64,000 nucleotides of DNA from Lachnospiraceae bacterium. GTDB taxonomy: Bacteria; Bacillota; Clostridia; Lachnospirales; Lachnospiraceae. A program made the position numbers and the translations under genes. Location: contig JAFZZY010000007.1 of NCBI GenBank assembly GCA_017615545.1, positions 62,001 through 126,000 of the forward strand, given 5' to 3'. The notes beneath the pieces are model-generated. The model was not told where the DNA came from, did no database searches, and saw only the letters and a program-made list of their open reading frames with translations. Shown in pieces: positions 1 to 8,452 of this stretch. Position 1 is the stretch's first letter; each line of letters begins with the position of its first letter.

Positions 1-60
1 TCTTTGGATGAAGCGGATCTGCCTGAATACATCAAGCAGTTTGTAACATTGTCACTGTAA
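1..60 (+). CDS. 3' end of an unidentified gene (partial)
   Basis: The first 60 bases read openly to a TAA at 58-60 and encode 19 C-terminal residues ending FVTLSL. The start lies outside the window, so the product cannot be named. A rho-independent terminator follows about 45 bases later, so this is probably the last gene of its transcription unit. Confidence 0.5.
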   Translation, partial: SLDEADLPEYIKQFVTLSL

Positions 61-104
61 TCAACTATATTGGCAAAAGCAGCGCGTTTGGCGACTGCAT
101 AGAT

Positions 105-133
105 AAAGGGGTGCGGTTTCGCAACCCCTTTTC
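105..133 (+). terminator. Intrinsic terminator before the HlyD-like gene
   Basis: AAAGGGGTGCG (105-115) pairs with CGCAACCCCTTT (120-131) around a GTTT loop, with one bulged A, and the 3' arm ends in TTTT. It lies downstream of the partial gene ending at 60 and upstream of the next start. Confidence 0.75.
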
Positions 134-175
134 TAAATGATAAGGATCTATTATAATGAAAGGAGGCAGGGCGAT

Positions 176-1633
176 ATGAGCCGCAGTTCCGAACACCATA
201 TCCGGCATTCCAAAAATGATCTGCGAAGCAGAAGAGCCATGAAGAACGACATGTATCTTCCGTATTGGGCGCTCATCGCTCTGGCCATCTGCATCATTTA
301 TTTTGCGGTCCACATTTTCCGCCTGAACGATCACCGCGCGGTTTCTTCCTATCAGGTGATCAGCGGAAGCAACAGTACTTCCAATATCTATTCTGCCGTT
401 ATCCTTCGTGATGAGACCATATTCTTAAGTCCGATGGACGGGTACATGAATTATTACACAAAAAACGGCGAACGGATCGGCGCGAACTCCATCGTTTGCA
501 CGATGGATGCTAAAGGCGATTTCTTCAAGAAGATGGAAGAGGAGATGAAGGCCAGGGAGAACAACGAACTCTCCGAAGATACATTAAATGGCTTTCAGCA
601 GGTCCTGTCACGGTTTAATCAGAACTTCGATATTCATGACTATTCCGAACTGTATTACGGCAAATATGATATCACGAATGATCTGATGGATCTTATGAAC
701 ACGGATATCTACAACCTGATCTCGAAGAATTCCAAAGGCGAAGCGGTCTTTGATATGATCAAGACCACAACGCCCGGTATCATCATGTTCAGTTACGATA
801 ATTACACGGACCTGAAGCAGACGGAAGTAAACGATAGTTTGTTTAATAAGTCCAAATACGAATTGAAGAAGATCGCAGCCGGCTCCTTCGTGGAGAGCGG
901 AACACCTTTGTATCGTGTTGTAAAGTCGGATGCATTTTCCGTGATCTTTCCTCTGCAGGATTCCGATAAGCTTCAGTATTTCCTGAGCCAAAAGATCTCT
1001 ATTATCTTTAAAGAGCAGGGAGTGACCCTGGAAGGCGCGTATACGCACTTTACCGGCGCTGATGGCAAGAGTTACGCGAGAGTCGATTTTTCGGGCAATG
1101 GTTATCCGTTCCTCAATACCCGCTTCGTAAACATCCAGATCGCTGAGAGCAATATCTCCGGATTTAAGATCCCTGTGGGCGCCGTGACGGAGAAAGAGTA
1201 TTTCGCCGTTCCTAAGGATTATGTCAACACATCGAAAGCAACACCGTATCTGATGGTCTACACAGATACAGGGGAACTTTCTAAACGCCAGGTCTCCATC
1301 ATTCGTTCGACGGATGATGAGTATATCATTTCCGTTTCCGATGTCGAAAAGGGAGATGAACTATACTATAAACCGGATGAGGATGTAGTGTCGGCGGCGT
1401 CCGAAGCCCAGGAGGCAACTACCAACCTGCGTTATCGCCTGTTTAACACGCAGAAGATCAAAGGCGTATATAATATCGACCGCGGATATACGGTTTTCAA
1501 GCCGATCGAGATCATTTATACGACCGGAGACGGTTATTATATCATCGACAAGGACGCACCGTTCACCGTGAAGGAATATGAGCGCATTTCCAATAACGCT
1601 GCGGACTACGAAGAAGGAGATTTCGTCTACTGA
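176..1633 (+). CDS. HlyD-family membrane-fusion (adaptor) protein
   Basis: A 485-residue protein. I chose the ATG at 176 because AGGAGG (161-166) sits nine bases upstream; an in-frame ATG at 137 has no such site. A short basic N-terminus precedes one membrane segment (about residues 28-48). Then comes a barrel-sandwich/lipoyl-like segment (around SAVILRDETIFLSPMDGYM) and later beta-rich parts typical of HlyD/AcrA-type adaptors. In Gram-positives such proteins sit beside sepF/yggS and are usually annotated as efflux adaptor subunits, but no ABC or outer-membrane partner is present here, so transport is an inference. The stop overlaps the yggS start by one base (TGATG), suggesting coupling. Family confidence is moderate to good; cellular role is uncertain. 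Confidence 0.75.
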   Translation: MSRSSEHHIRHSKNDLRSRRAMKNDMYLPYWALIALAICIIYFAVHIFRLNDHRAVSSYQVISGSNSTSNIYSAVILRDETIFLSPMDGYMNYYTKNGERIGANSIVCTMDAKGDFFKKMEEEMKARENNELSEDTLNGFQQVLSRFNQNFDIHDYSELYYGKYDITNDLMDLMNTDIYNLISKNSKGEAVFDMIKTTTPGIIMFSYDNYTDLKQTEVNDSLFNKSKYELKKIAAGSFVESGTPLYRVVKSDAFSVIFPLQDSDKLQYFLSQKISIIFKEQGVTLEGAYTHFTGADGKSYARVDFSGNGYPFLNTRFVNIQIAESNISGFKIPVGAVTEKEYFAVPKDYVNTSKATPYLMVYTDTGELSKRQVSIIRSTDDEYIISVSDVEKGDELYYKPDEDVVSAASEAQEATTNLRYRLFNTQKIKGVYNIDRGYTVFKPIEIIYTTGDGYYIIDKDAPFTVKEYERISNNAADYEEGDFVY

Positions 1634-2343
1634 TGATTAGCGTAAAAGAAAACTTAAATGATATAAAACAAAAAATAGAAAATGCGGCATTAAAAAGCGG
1701 CCGAAACCCCGCCGAAATAACCCTTATCGCAGTCAGTAAAACCAAGCCTGTAAGCATGCTTCAAGAGGCTTATGATGCCGGCCAGAGAATATTTGGTGAA
1801 AACAAAGTTCAGGAGCTCTGCGATAAGATCCCCCAGATGCCTGAGGATACCGAATGGCACCTGATCGGACATTTGCAGCGAAACAAGGTAAAGTATATAA
1901 TAGGTCAAAATCAGCCCTCTCTTATACATTCTGTAGATTCTGAGCGTTTAGCCGCAGAGATCGATAAAGAGGCAAAAAAGAGGGGAGTAACGGTCGATAT
2001 CCTGCTGGAAGTGAACGTGGCAAATGAGGAGACAAAGTTCGGAATCTCCCTCGAACAGGTACCCGAAATGGTCGATAAGATCGCCGCATTTTCAAGCCTC
2101 CGGATACGAGGTCTGATGACCATTGCTCCATATGTGGAAAATCCCGAAGAAAATCGTAAAATTTTTCAAGATTTGCGCAAAGTTTTCCTTGACATTCGGT
2201 CGAAAAAAGCACATAATGTATGTATGGATGTTTTGTCCATGGGAATGACGAACGATTTTGAGGTTGCCGTCGAAGAAGGGGCGACCATGGTGAGGGTCGG
2301 AACCGGTATTTTTGGTGAGAGAGACTACTCCTTGAAGGCGTGA
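1633..2343 (+). CDS. yggS: YggS/PROSC-family pyridoxal-phosphate homeostasis protein
   Basis: A 236-residue single-domain PLP-binding protein with the fold-type III barrel. The PLP lysine is K36 in AVSKTKP, and the downstream blocks GENKVQE, WHLIGHLQRNK, VNVANEETKFG, RGLMTIAP and LSMGMTNDFEVA follow in the order seen in the family. The family binds PLP without known catalysis and buffers vitamin B6 pools, affecting amino-acid metabolism. It is usually found just upstream of sepF in Firmicutes, as here. The start overlaps the preceding stop by one base. The length is normal (about 230). Confidence 0.95.
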   Translation: MISVKENLNDIKQKIENAALKSGRNPAEITLIAVSKTKPVSMLQEAYDAGQRIFGENKVQELCDKIPQMPEDTEWHLIGHLQRNKVKYIIGQNQPSLIHSVDSERLAAEIDKEAKKRGVTVDILLEVNVANEETKFGISLEQVPEMVDKIAAFSSLRIRGLMTIAPYVENPEENRKIFQDLRKVFLDIRSKKAHNVCMDVLSMGMTNDFEVAVEEGATMVRVGTGIFGERDYSLKA

Positions 2344-2422
2344 GTCATAACAGACAGGATAACAGGAACGATAACATCGACGTATACATAGATTATTTAT
2401 ATTTCGGAGGGAGAAAAAAACT

Positions 2423-3055
2423 ATGGGATTTATGGAGAACTTCAACTTCAAGAACATTTTCAAGATCAATCCTGACTCGGATTACGATGATTTTGACGAT
2501 GAAGACTTCGAAGATGAGTTGGAAGAAGAGGAAGAGGATTTTGCGGCACCTAAGAAGTCGAGATTTTTCCGCAAGAAGAAAGAGAGATATTCAGAGGAAG
2601 AAGACGATCTGGATGAGGCGCCTGCAAAGACATATGCTTCACCTGATTTTTCCCGCAAGGCAAAAGAAGCCGAGCCTGCTCCTCGTAGTTTCGGACCTCG
2701 TCAGGTAACAACAGGAGGTGCGACGAAATTGAATCTTCGCAATGCTAACGTGAATGAGATCAGTTTGATCAAGCCGAAGACCGATGATGATGCGAAAGCA
2801 GCCATCGATGCTTTGAAGGAAGGCAAGACCGTTATCTTGAATCTGGACGGTTTGAACAACGAGCTGGCTCAGCATGTATTTGATTACATTTCCGGCGCAA
2901 GCTACTGCATGGGATGCAACCTTGACACGATCGCAAGCAGCATCTTCGTATTCAGCCCGATCCATGTACAGCTTTCCGGTGATTTCAAGGGAGATGCAAA
3001 GGGTCTGGAGACTTCGACAAGCAGTTTCCGTACGACCAGATACAATGAGTATTGA
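2423..3055 (+). CDS. sepF: Cell division protein SepF
   Basis: A 210-residue protein with three parts: an N-terminal amphipathic membrane-targeting segment (MGFMENFNFKNIF), a long acidic and charged linker (about 15-95), and a C-terminal SepF domain (about 100-185, with PKTDDDAKAAIDALKEGKT and VFDYISGASYCMGC). SepF polymerises at the septum, binds the FtsZ C-terminus and tethers the Z-ring to the membrane. GGAGGG lies about ten bases before the ATG. The position between yggS and ylmH matches the conserved Firmicutes order. The linker is longer than in Bacillus (about 150 residues in total there). The last 11 bases overlap ylmH. Confidence 0.93.
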   Translation: MGFMENFNFKNIFKINPDSDYDDFDDEDFEDELEEEEEDFAAPKKSRFFRKKKERYSEEEDDLDEAPAKTYASPDFSRKAKEAEPAPRSFGPRQVTTGGATKLNLRNANVNEISLIKPKTDDDAKAAIDALKEGKTVILNLDGLNNELAQHVFDYISGASYCMGCNLDTIASSIFVFSPIHVQLSGDFKGDAKGLETSTSSFRTTRYNEY

Positions 3056-3854
3056 TCCCAAGCATAGTCCTGCGTATGACCAAGCGGAATTACTGATTAC
3101 AAAACGTCATTTGATGGATTTGGCAAATCGTTGCGAACAACGGTCGGTTCCGATGTTCAGTAGGTTTTTGAACCTGGCGGAACAGTCTCTGATAGCAGAA
3201 GATGTCCAAGCCTTTTCGGGCGTGGATGTTAAAATGGACGGCGGCTATGCATTTGCCGAACGAAGAGTGGCCTGTTTTTATCCGAGGGGTGCTCAGTATT
3301 TTGAAGATACTGCGCCCCCTTTTTCTATGATTACGATTCGGCCGAAAAACGGTAAGTTTTCCGATAAGTTATCGCATCGTGACGTTTTGGGGACGCTCAT
3401 GGGGCTGAACATCGATCGTTCCTGCATCGGAGATATCCTCTTTCTGAATGATGAGAAGGGTAGAATTCTGGTCTTTGTGGTCTCGGAGGATATCGCAGAG
3501 TTGATCATCAACAGCGTGGATCGCATGAAGCATACGACCGTCGTTTGTGAGCCTGCTCCCGCGGATCTCGCGATCACGTATACACCGACTTTTCGGGAAG
3601 TTAAAGTGAGTGTAGCTTCGACACGCATTGACAGTATGATCTCTGCTGCATTTAACGAATCCCGGTCGAAGATGAGTGATCTGTTTCCGGCCAGACGCGT
3701 GTTTGTAAATTCGCGTCTGATCATGCGTACCGACTATGTGCTGAAGGAAGGCGATATCGTGTCGGTACGTGGTTTTGGACGCTTCCGCTACGTGGAAGAA
3801 CTGGGGAGATCGAAGAAGGACCGACAGATGGTGCTTCTGGAGATCTATGAATAA
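3045..3854 (+). CDS. ylmH: YlmH-type S4-domain RNA-binding protein
   Basis: A 269-residue protein. The frame is open further upstream inside sepF, but the ATG at 3045 gives the normal N-terminus (a short helix, then FSRFLNLAEQ). It overlaps sepF by 11 bases and has no clear ribosome binding site, so translation is probably coupled to sepF. The C-terminal third (about 180-250) is an S4 domain (VFVNSRLIMRTDYVLKEGD). YlmH proteins bind RNA; members of this group associate with large ribosomal subunits in stalled-ribosome handling and are genetically linked to division genes. The family assignment is strong; the exact role in this organism is inferred. Confidence 0.9.
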   Translation: MSIDPKHSPAYDQAELLITKRHLMDLANRCEQRSVPMFSRFLNLAEQSLIAEDVQAFSGVDVKMDGGYAFAERRVACFYPRGAQYFEDTAPPFSMITIRPKNGKFSDKLSHRDVLGTLMGLNIDRSCIGDILFLNDEKGRILVFVVSEDIAELIINSVDRMKHTTVVCEPAPADLAITYTPTFREVKVSVASTRIDSMISAAFNESRSKMSDLFPARRVFVNSRLIMRTDYVLKEGDIVSVRGFGRFRYVEELGRSKKDRQMVLLEIYE

Positions 3855-3881
3855 ACTTGAATAAATCAGACAGGTAAAACT

Positions 3882-4490
3882 ATGGATGAAGAGATGAAAG
3901 TCAGACTCGTCCTTCCGAAGGGTAAGAAGCCTGCGCAGAAACCGGTGAACCGTTGGATCGTTCTGGGGATCTGCCTGGCCGCTCTCGGGCTTTTGATCTT
4001 TTTGGATCAATGGACGAAACACCTGACAGATATACATATACACAACAAAGAGAAGATCGATCTGATCAAAAATGTGCTGTCGCTGACCTATGTAGAGAAC
4101 CGGGGCAGCGCTTTCGGCATGATGCAGGGGCAGTTTATCGTCTTTTACATCATTACGGCGCTTATGTTGGCGGTCGTTGTTTTTGTGTTCTTGCGTACGC
4201 CTTGTACTAAAAGATATATACCGATCTTCAGCGTGGCCGTTACATTGACCGCCGGAGCTCTGGGCAACTGCTATGATCGTATTTTCCGCGGCTATGTCAT
4301 TGACATGATCTATTTTGAACCGATCGATTTCCCGGTGTTTAATGTAGCGGATATCTATGTTACCGTAGCATGTTTTATGCTGGTCATTTTCTTTTTCTTC
4401 GTGTATAAGGATGAGGATTTCGATGTATATTCGATCCGGAAGAAGAAAGACGAAGACCTGATCAAAGAGGACCCAAAGGATAAAGAATGA
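3882..4490 (+). CDS. lspA: Lipoprotein signal peptidase (signal peptidase II)
   Basis: A 202-residue integral membrane aspartic peptidase that removes signal peptides from diacylglyceryl-modified prolipoproteins. Four membrane segments are visible (about 24-42, 84-104, 113-130, 160-175). The signatures are all present: FLDQWTK, ENRGSAFGM, GNCYDR with catalytic D132, and FNVADIYV with catalytic D157. An extra basic N-terminus (about 20 residues) and a charged cytoplasmic C-terminal tail (about 175-202) make it longer than the usual 150-165 residues. The stop overlaps rluD by four bases (ATGA), indicating an operon. A lipoprotein substrate lies in this window at 41142-42509. Confidence 0.95.
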   Translation: MDEEMKVRLVLPKGKKPAQKPVNRWIVLGICLAALGLLIFLDQWTKHLTDIHIHNKEKIDLIKNVLSLTYVENRGSAFGMMQGQFIVFYIITALMLAVVVFVFLRTPCTKRYIPIFSVAVTLTAGALGNCYDRIFRGYVIDMIYFEPIDFPVFNVADIYVTVACFMLVIFFFFVYKDEDFDVYSIRKKKDEDLIKEDPKDKE

Positions 4491-5401
4491 GCAAACTCGT
4501 TTATACAGTGACTGAAGAGAGCAGTGAGGAAAGGCTGGACAAATGTCTGGCCCTTCTTAACGAGAACTTTTCTCGGACATTTATAAAGAATTTGATCGTC
4601 GAAAAACACATCGCCGTTAACGGAAAGTTTGAAAAACCGAGTTATATCACCGTGGAGGGCGATGTCCTGTCCATGGACGTGCCGGATCCGGTCGTCCCGG
4701 ACATCCCTGCCCAGGATATCAAACTTGACATCGTATATGAGGATGAAGACGTGATCCTCATCAATAAACCGAAGAATATGGTCGTGCATCCGGCGCCAGG
4801 TCATTACACGGACACATTGGTCAATGCTTTGATGTTTCACTGTAAGGACCACCTGTCCGGGATCAATGGTGTGCTACGTCCAGGCATCGTGCACCGCATT
4901 GACCGAAACACGACCGGTATCATCATCGTGTGTAAGAACGATACGGCACATCAGGCGATCGCTAAGCAGCTCGCCGAGCATTCGATCACGCGCCGATACT
5001 ATGCTCTGGTGTACGGAAATGTCAAAGAGGATGGCACGGTCAATGCTCCTCTGGGGCGTTCGCCGAAGGACCGCAAGAAGATGGCGATCGTGCCGGGCGG
5101 CAAGGAAGCGATCACGCACTATATGGTTCGGGAACGTTTCGGCGAATATACGCTGATCGAATGCAGACTCGAGACCGGGCGTACGCATCAGATCCGCGTA
5201 CACATGGCGTCCATCCATCATCCGCTAGTCGGCGATGATGTTTACGGGCCGGAAAAATGTCCGTTCAAAGGGCTGGAAGGCCAGGCACTCCATGCATATA
5301 AACTCGGCTTTATCCATCCGAGGACCGGTGAATATATGGAGTTTGAATCCGTGCTTCCGGATTATTTCGAGGAACTGCTGCGGAAATTAAGAAACCGTTG
5401 A
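4487..5401 (+). CDS. rluD: RluD-type 23S rRNA pseudouridine synthase
   Basis: A 304-residue RluA-family enzyme that isomerises uridines in 23S rRNA. It has an N-terminal S4 domain (about 14-75) and a catalytic domain containing HRIDRNTTGI with catalytic D139. The later blocks GRSPKDRKKMAIV, RLETGRTHQIRVHM and HPLVGDDVYG support RluD rather than RluC. AAAGGA precedes the ATG, which overlaps the lspA stop by four bases. The lspA-rluD pair is conserved in Firmicutes. Which U positions it modifies is inferred from family membership. Confidence 0.92.
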   Translation: MSKLVYTVTEESSEERLDKCLALLNENFSRTFIKNLIVEKHIAVNGKFEKPSYITVEGDVLSMDVPDPVVPDIPAQDIKLDIVYEDEDVILINKPKNMVVHPAPGHYTDTLVNALMFHCKDHLSGINGVLRPGIVHRIDRNTTGIIIVCKNDTAHQAIAKQLAEHSITRRYYALVYGNVKEDGTVNAPLGRSPKDRKKMAIVPGGKEAITHYMVRERFGEYTLIECRLETGRTHQIRVHMASIHHPLVGDDVYGPEKCPFKGLEGQALHAYKLGFIHPRTGEYMEFESVLPDYFEELLRKLRNR

Positions 5402-5411
5402 GGAAATTAAA

Positions 5412-5831
5412 ATGAAGATCTTTTCTTACGAACACATGGTACATTATTATGAGACCGACCAGATGAAGGTCGTACATCATTCGAATTATATCCGCTGGAT
5501 GGAAGAGGCCCGCACAGCCTTACTGAAAGAGATCGGCTGGCCCTTCGACATGCTTGAAAAAAACGGACTCATTTCCCCTGTGGTCGACGTGAACTGTAAA
5601 TATATGCGGAGCATGCATTACGACGATATCGTCGAGATGCACACGCGGATCCTAGAATTTACAGGTATCCGCCTACATGTAGGCTATGAGTTTTACAATA
5701 AGGCGACAGGAGAGTTGTGTGCGAAAGGAGACTCGACACATTGCTTCATCGATCCGGAAGGTCGTCCGGTGATCGTGAAAAAGATCTATCCGGAGTTTCA
5801 TGAATTGCTGCAAAGCTTAAGCAAGGAATAA
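5412..5831 (+). CDS. YbgC/4HBT-family acyl-CoA thioesterase
   Basis: A 139-residue single hot-dog-fold protein of the YbgC/FadM group. The N-terminal signature YYETDQMKVVHHSNYIRWME contains the catalytic Asp region, and IVEMHTRILEFTGIRLHVGYEFYN follows. Members hydrolyse acyl-CoA thioesters, from short chains to aromatic acyls. The substrate here cannot be told from sequence. GAGG precedes the ATG by about eight bases, and the gene follows rluD after ten bases, so it is probably the last gene of the operon. There is no terminator directly after it; the next one is at 6285. Confidence 0.85.
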   Translation: MKIFSYEHMVHYYETDQMKVVHHSNYIRWMEEARTALLKEIGWPFDMLEKNGLISPVVDVNCKYMRSMHYDDIVEMHTRILEFTGIRLHVGYEFYNKATGELCAKGDSTHCFIDPEGRPVIVKKIYPEFHELLQSLSKE

Positions 5832-6266
5832 AAGGTTATTTCTTGCTATGTTTCATGTAGATATGCTACTACTAATGTAACGGTGCAGGGTAAACCGTCA
5901 TGGGTAACTTGTGTTAGAGATACCACAACATTTAAGGTAACTGTATCCCAGAATTCTACCGGAGCTAACAGATATGGCGATGTTGTATTTCGTGATGGCG
6001 CAAAAGTATATAGGCTTCGGATTTATCAGAGCGATGCGAGTAAAGAGTTGACAGTTACTTTTAATGCTAATGGTGGTACAGTGACCAAGCGCACTATAAG
6101 TACAGCTGCCGGATGGAAATATGGTTCACTTCCGATACCTACCAGAAAAGGATATGATTTTTTTGGATGGTATACTGAATGTTCTGGAGGAATCAAGATC
6201 ACTGCTAATACTACGATAACCAAAAATTATAATCATGTTTTATATGCTCACTGGAGAAAGAAATAA
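5832..6266 (+). pseudogene. Remnant of a BACON/InlB-repeat surface protein
   Basis: An open frame begins right after an in-frame TAA at 5829-5831 and runs to 6266 without an ATG or a ribosome binding site; the only candidate start is a GTG at 5883 with no Shine-Dalgarno. The first half resembles the C-terminal half of a BACON-type Ig fold (VSQNSTGANRYGDVVF then LRIYQSDAS). The second half is a Listeria-Bacteroides (InlB B / Flg_new) repeat (TVTFNANGGT, PTRKGYDFFGWYT, LYAHW). There is no signal peptide or anchor. The segment is AT-richer than its neighbours. I read it as the 3' piece of a secreted multidomain protein whose 5' part was deleted. A short expressed protein starting at GTG is the alternative. 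Confidence 0.65.
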
Positions 6267-6284
6267 ATATAATGTGCTACAGTG

Positions 6285-6320
6285 AAAAAACGCTGGACCC
6301 TTATGGTTCAGCGTTTTTTT
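6285..6320. terminator. Bidirectional intrinsic terminator
   Basis: CGCTGGACC (6291-6299) and GGTTCAGCG (6305-6313) form a nine-pair stem with one G-T pair and a five-base loop. A-run 6285-6290 and T-run 6314-6320 flank it, so it can terminate both the plus-strand remnant and the minus-strand recombinase, whose stop is at 6325. Confidence 0.9.
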
Positions 6321-6324
6321 GCGT

Positions 6325-7371
6325 TTAGTCTTTTCTCAGTTTTACTTTATTTCTTGCGAGCCGCCGTTGGTCTTCATCGGTGGCGGCGTAATGTTTACGT
6401 GTAGTATTTACATCGGAGTGGCCTAAAACGTCGGCAACGAGGTAGATGTCGCCCGTTTCTCTGTAGAGATTGGTGCCGTAAGTGCTACGCAGTTTGTGCG
6501 GCGTGATCGGCTTGATCGGATTGACGATCGAAGCATACTTTTTTACGAGGTTCTCGACAGAACGTACGCTCATGCGTTTTAACTGAAGCGACAAAAAGAG
6601 CGCTTCCTCGTGACCGGAGCACGGGATCATACTTTCACGTTGCTCCATATACATGGCCAGGGCGTTGTCGACCTCGTCACCGAAGTAGACATTGGCTTCC
6701 TTACCGCCTTTTCGGACAACGGATATGCAACCGTTTTTGAAATCGACATCCTTTATATTCAGACCGACACATTCGGAAACACGGATTCCGGTGCCGAGCA
6801 GGAGAGTGATGAGAGCGAGGTCGCGGGTCACAGTCTTTTTGTGATATTCCTGCTGCTTTGCGGTGAGTTCCTCGCCGCCCTCGATGGTATCCAGGAGCAT
6901 AGCTACCTCATCCGGGTCCAGGCGGATGATCGTTTTCTCGGTTAGTTTCGGCATCTCGATGAGCTCCGCCGGATTCGTTTTGATCATCTCCATATGGTAG
7001 AAATACTTGTAGAACGATTTGATGGACGCGATCTTGCGTTTGATGCCGCGGGCACCGTTCACATGCTCGGTATCGTCCTCGTCGCTCTTATAGTATTTGA
7101 TGTATTCAATATATTGTTCCAGCTCAAGTGCGCGGATCTTATCGAGTTCTTCGACCTGGATGGAAGCGATCTCACGGCCCTGAAGGGGCGTGGGTTCGTT
7201 GACCAGGAAGCGGAAGAAAACATTAAGATCGTAAGCATAGGCGATACGTGTACGAGTCGCAGTTTTATGCTCGATGCCACGGAAGAAATCCATGACGAAC
7301 GGCGGGAGAGGAGCAGTCAATTCTCGGAGTTTTAATACGTTTTCACGGTTCTTGATATCTGCGTATTTCAT
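6325..7371 (-). CDS. XerS-like tyrosine recombinase
   Basis: A 348-residue integrase-family protein with an N-terminal SAM-like core-binding domain (about 20-135) and a catalytic domain. All catalytic residues are visible: R197 (GTGIRVSE), K221 (RKGGKE), H292 and R295 (PHKLRSTYG), H318 (LGHSD) and Y328 (KHYA). Length and N-terminal layout (LPPFVMDFFRG, then long helices) resemble XerS of streptococci more than the 295-residue XerC/XerD. XerS alone resolves chromosome dimers at a dif-type site. AAAGG precedes the ATG. No phage genes lie nearby, so a housekeeping role is likelier than phage integration. The dif partner site was not found with confidence. Confidence 0.85.
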   Translation of the reverse strand: MKYADIKNRENVLKLRELTAPLPPFVMDFFRGIEHKTATRTRIAYAYDLNVFFRFLVNEPTPLQGREIASIQVEELDKIRALELEQYIEYIKYYKSDEDDTEHVNGARGIKRKIASIKSFYKYFYHMEMIKTNPAELIEMPKLTEKTIIRLDPDEVAMLLDTIEGGEELTAKQQEYHKKTVTRDLALITLLLGTGIRVSECVGLNIKDVDFKNGCISVVRKGGKEANVYFGDEVDNALAMYMEQRESMIPCSGHEEALFLSLQLKRMSVRSVENLVKKYASIVNPIKPITPHKLRSTYGTNLYRETGDIYLVADVLGHSDVNTTRKHYAATDEDQRRLARNKVKLRKD

Positions 7372-7381
7372 GGATGGATCC

Positions 7382-7405
7382 TTTCAAAAGCTTGAAAATT
7401 CAAGG
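7382..7405. repeat. Small inverted repeats upstream of the recombinase
   Basis: TTTCAA (7382-7387) and TTGAAA (7392-7397) form an inverted repeat around AAGC, and ATTCAA continues to 7403, giving CTTGAA/TTCAAG as a second overlapping pair. They lie 11-34 bases upstream of the recombinase start and could be an operator or a recombinase-binding site. They are too short to assign. Confidence 0.3.
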
Positions 7406-7450
7406 GTTTGCGATGATATAACCATTGCTTATACAGCCAAAAAGATGGTG

Positions 7451-8191
7451 TTATAATCTGCCCTTATAGTCCGAATCGGTTTCCCAGCCCTTAAGATTTC
7501 CGTGCTCAATGGCCGAAAACAGGCAGCTGCGGATACGTGGATTTTCTGCCTCCAGAGACTTCACCAGTTGTTTCATGGTTTCACGCTTGGTAAAGCCATC
7601 GGCAGGACATTTTGCCTTAACGACGGGAAGATCGTATTTTTTCTTGAAAGCAACAATTTCTCTTTCTTCCACATAGATGAGCGGTCGGATGACATGCAGG
7701 TCCATGCGGTCCAGGTAGGTGTTCGGGGCGAATGTATTCAGGCGGCCCTCAAAGATCAGGGACATCAGAAAGGTCTCGATGATGTCATCGACATGATGTG
7801 CGTAGGCTACTTTATTACAGCCCAGACGCTTGATCTCGTCGTTGAGCGCACCTTTGCGCATTTTAGCGCAGAGCGAACAGGGATTTGTTTCTTTGCGCTG
7901 ATCGAAAATGATCTGGTAGATGTCGGTTTTTACAACATGGTACGGTACATCGAGTTTTTCGCACAAAGCGGCGATCTCAGATGTGTCGAAGTCCGGTAGA
8001 CCGAGATCTACGGTGATCGCTACAATGTCAAAATGTTTTGGATAAAACCGTTTAAGACCGTGCAGCGCATACAGCAAAGTTAATGAGTCCTTGCCACCGG
8101 ATATACCGATGGCGATCTTGTCGCCGTCATCGATCAGATGATAAAGATCGACGGCACGACGCGTATAACTTAATAAACGTTGAAGTGTCAT
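7451..8191 (-). CDS. ttcA: TtcA-family tRNA sulfurtransferase (PP-loop ATPase)
   Basis: A 246-residue protein. An upstream in-frame start (8419) would add 76 residues unlike the family; the ATG at 8191 has GAGG ten bases before it and sits behind a good promoter, so I use it. The PP-loop SGGKDS is at 31-36, the CxxC pair is C105/C108 (NPCSLC), and a third conserved Cys occurs in RIRSCLF near the C-terminus. These cysteines hold the iron-sulfur cluster in TtcA, which makes 2-thiocytidine at tRNA position 32. Several Clostridia carry paralogues, so the exact tRNA target is inferred. Confidence 0.85.
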   Translation of the reverse strand: MTLQRLLSYTRRAVDLYHLIDDGDKIAIGISGGKDSLTLLYALHGLKRFYPKHFDIVAITVDLGLPDFDTSEIAALCEKLDVPYHVVKTDIYQIIFDQRKETNPCSLCAKMRKGALNDEIKRLGCNKVAYAHHVDDIIETFLMSLIFEGRLNTFAPNTYLDRMDLHVIRPLIYVEEREIVAFKKKYDLPVVKAKCPADGFTKRETMKQLVKSLEAENPRIRSCLFSAIEHGNLKGWETDSDYKGRL

Positions 8192-8291
8192 GAGAATAAC
8201 CTCGTGGGATATTTGAAATGTGATGAGCAAAGTTTTGAGAGTTCCGACGTGGAAATATATGTCTGAAGACTCTGAAAAACGCTCTGAGAGT

Positions 8292-8320
8292 AGTATATCA
8301 CGAGCAGGTATATAATACAA
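8292..8320 (-). promoter_or_regulatory. Promoter of ttcA
   Basis: On the minus strand, TTGTAT (8320-8315), a 17-base spacer and TATACT (8297-8292) are seen, with TG one base before the -10 (extended -10). Repeat copy A overlaps the -35 by three bases. Confidence 0.7.
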
Positions 8321-8452
8321 GTTTAACGAATAGTTGCGGGAGAGCCAGGGGGCATAACCTCGCAAGTTTAACGTATAGTTGGTGATATTTCTTATATTCA
8401 GCCATGTCCTTTGCGCCAACTATTCGTTAAACTTGAGTTTCGCGAATAGTTG
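8318..8452. repeat. Four copies of a 19-bp repeat (two direct, then a back-to-back palindrome)
   Basis: The unit CAAGTTTAACGAATAGTTG occurs at 8318-8336 (exact), at 8363-8381 with one mismatch, at 8417-8435 in inverted orientation (exact), and at 8434-8452 degenerate with four mismatches. Copies three and four overlap by two bases and make an imperfect 36-base palindrome with perfect ten-base outer arms (CAACTATTCG / CGAATAGTTG). Copies two and three also form an inverted pair 35 bases apart. This looks like regulator binding sites or a decayed small mobile element. Confidence 0.8.

Noticed and set aside
152..157. TATAAT before the HlyD-like gene
   Set aside because: A start from it would fall on the ribosome binding site, and no -35 is visible at 16-18 bases.
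6325..7371. Prophage or integrative element at the tyrosine recombinase
   Set aside because: No phage genes, attachment-site repeats or tRNA gene flank it; neighbours are housekeeping genes.
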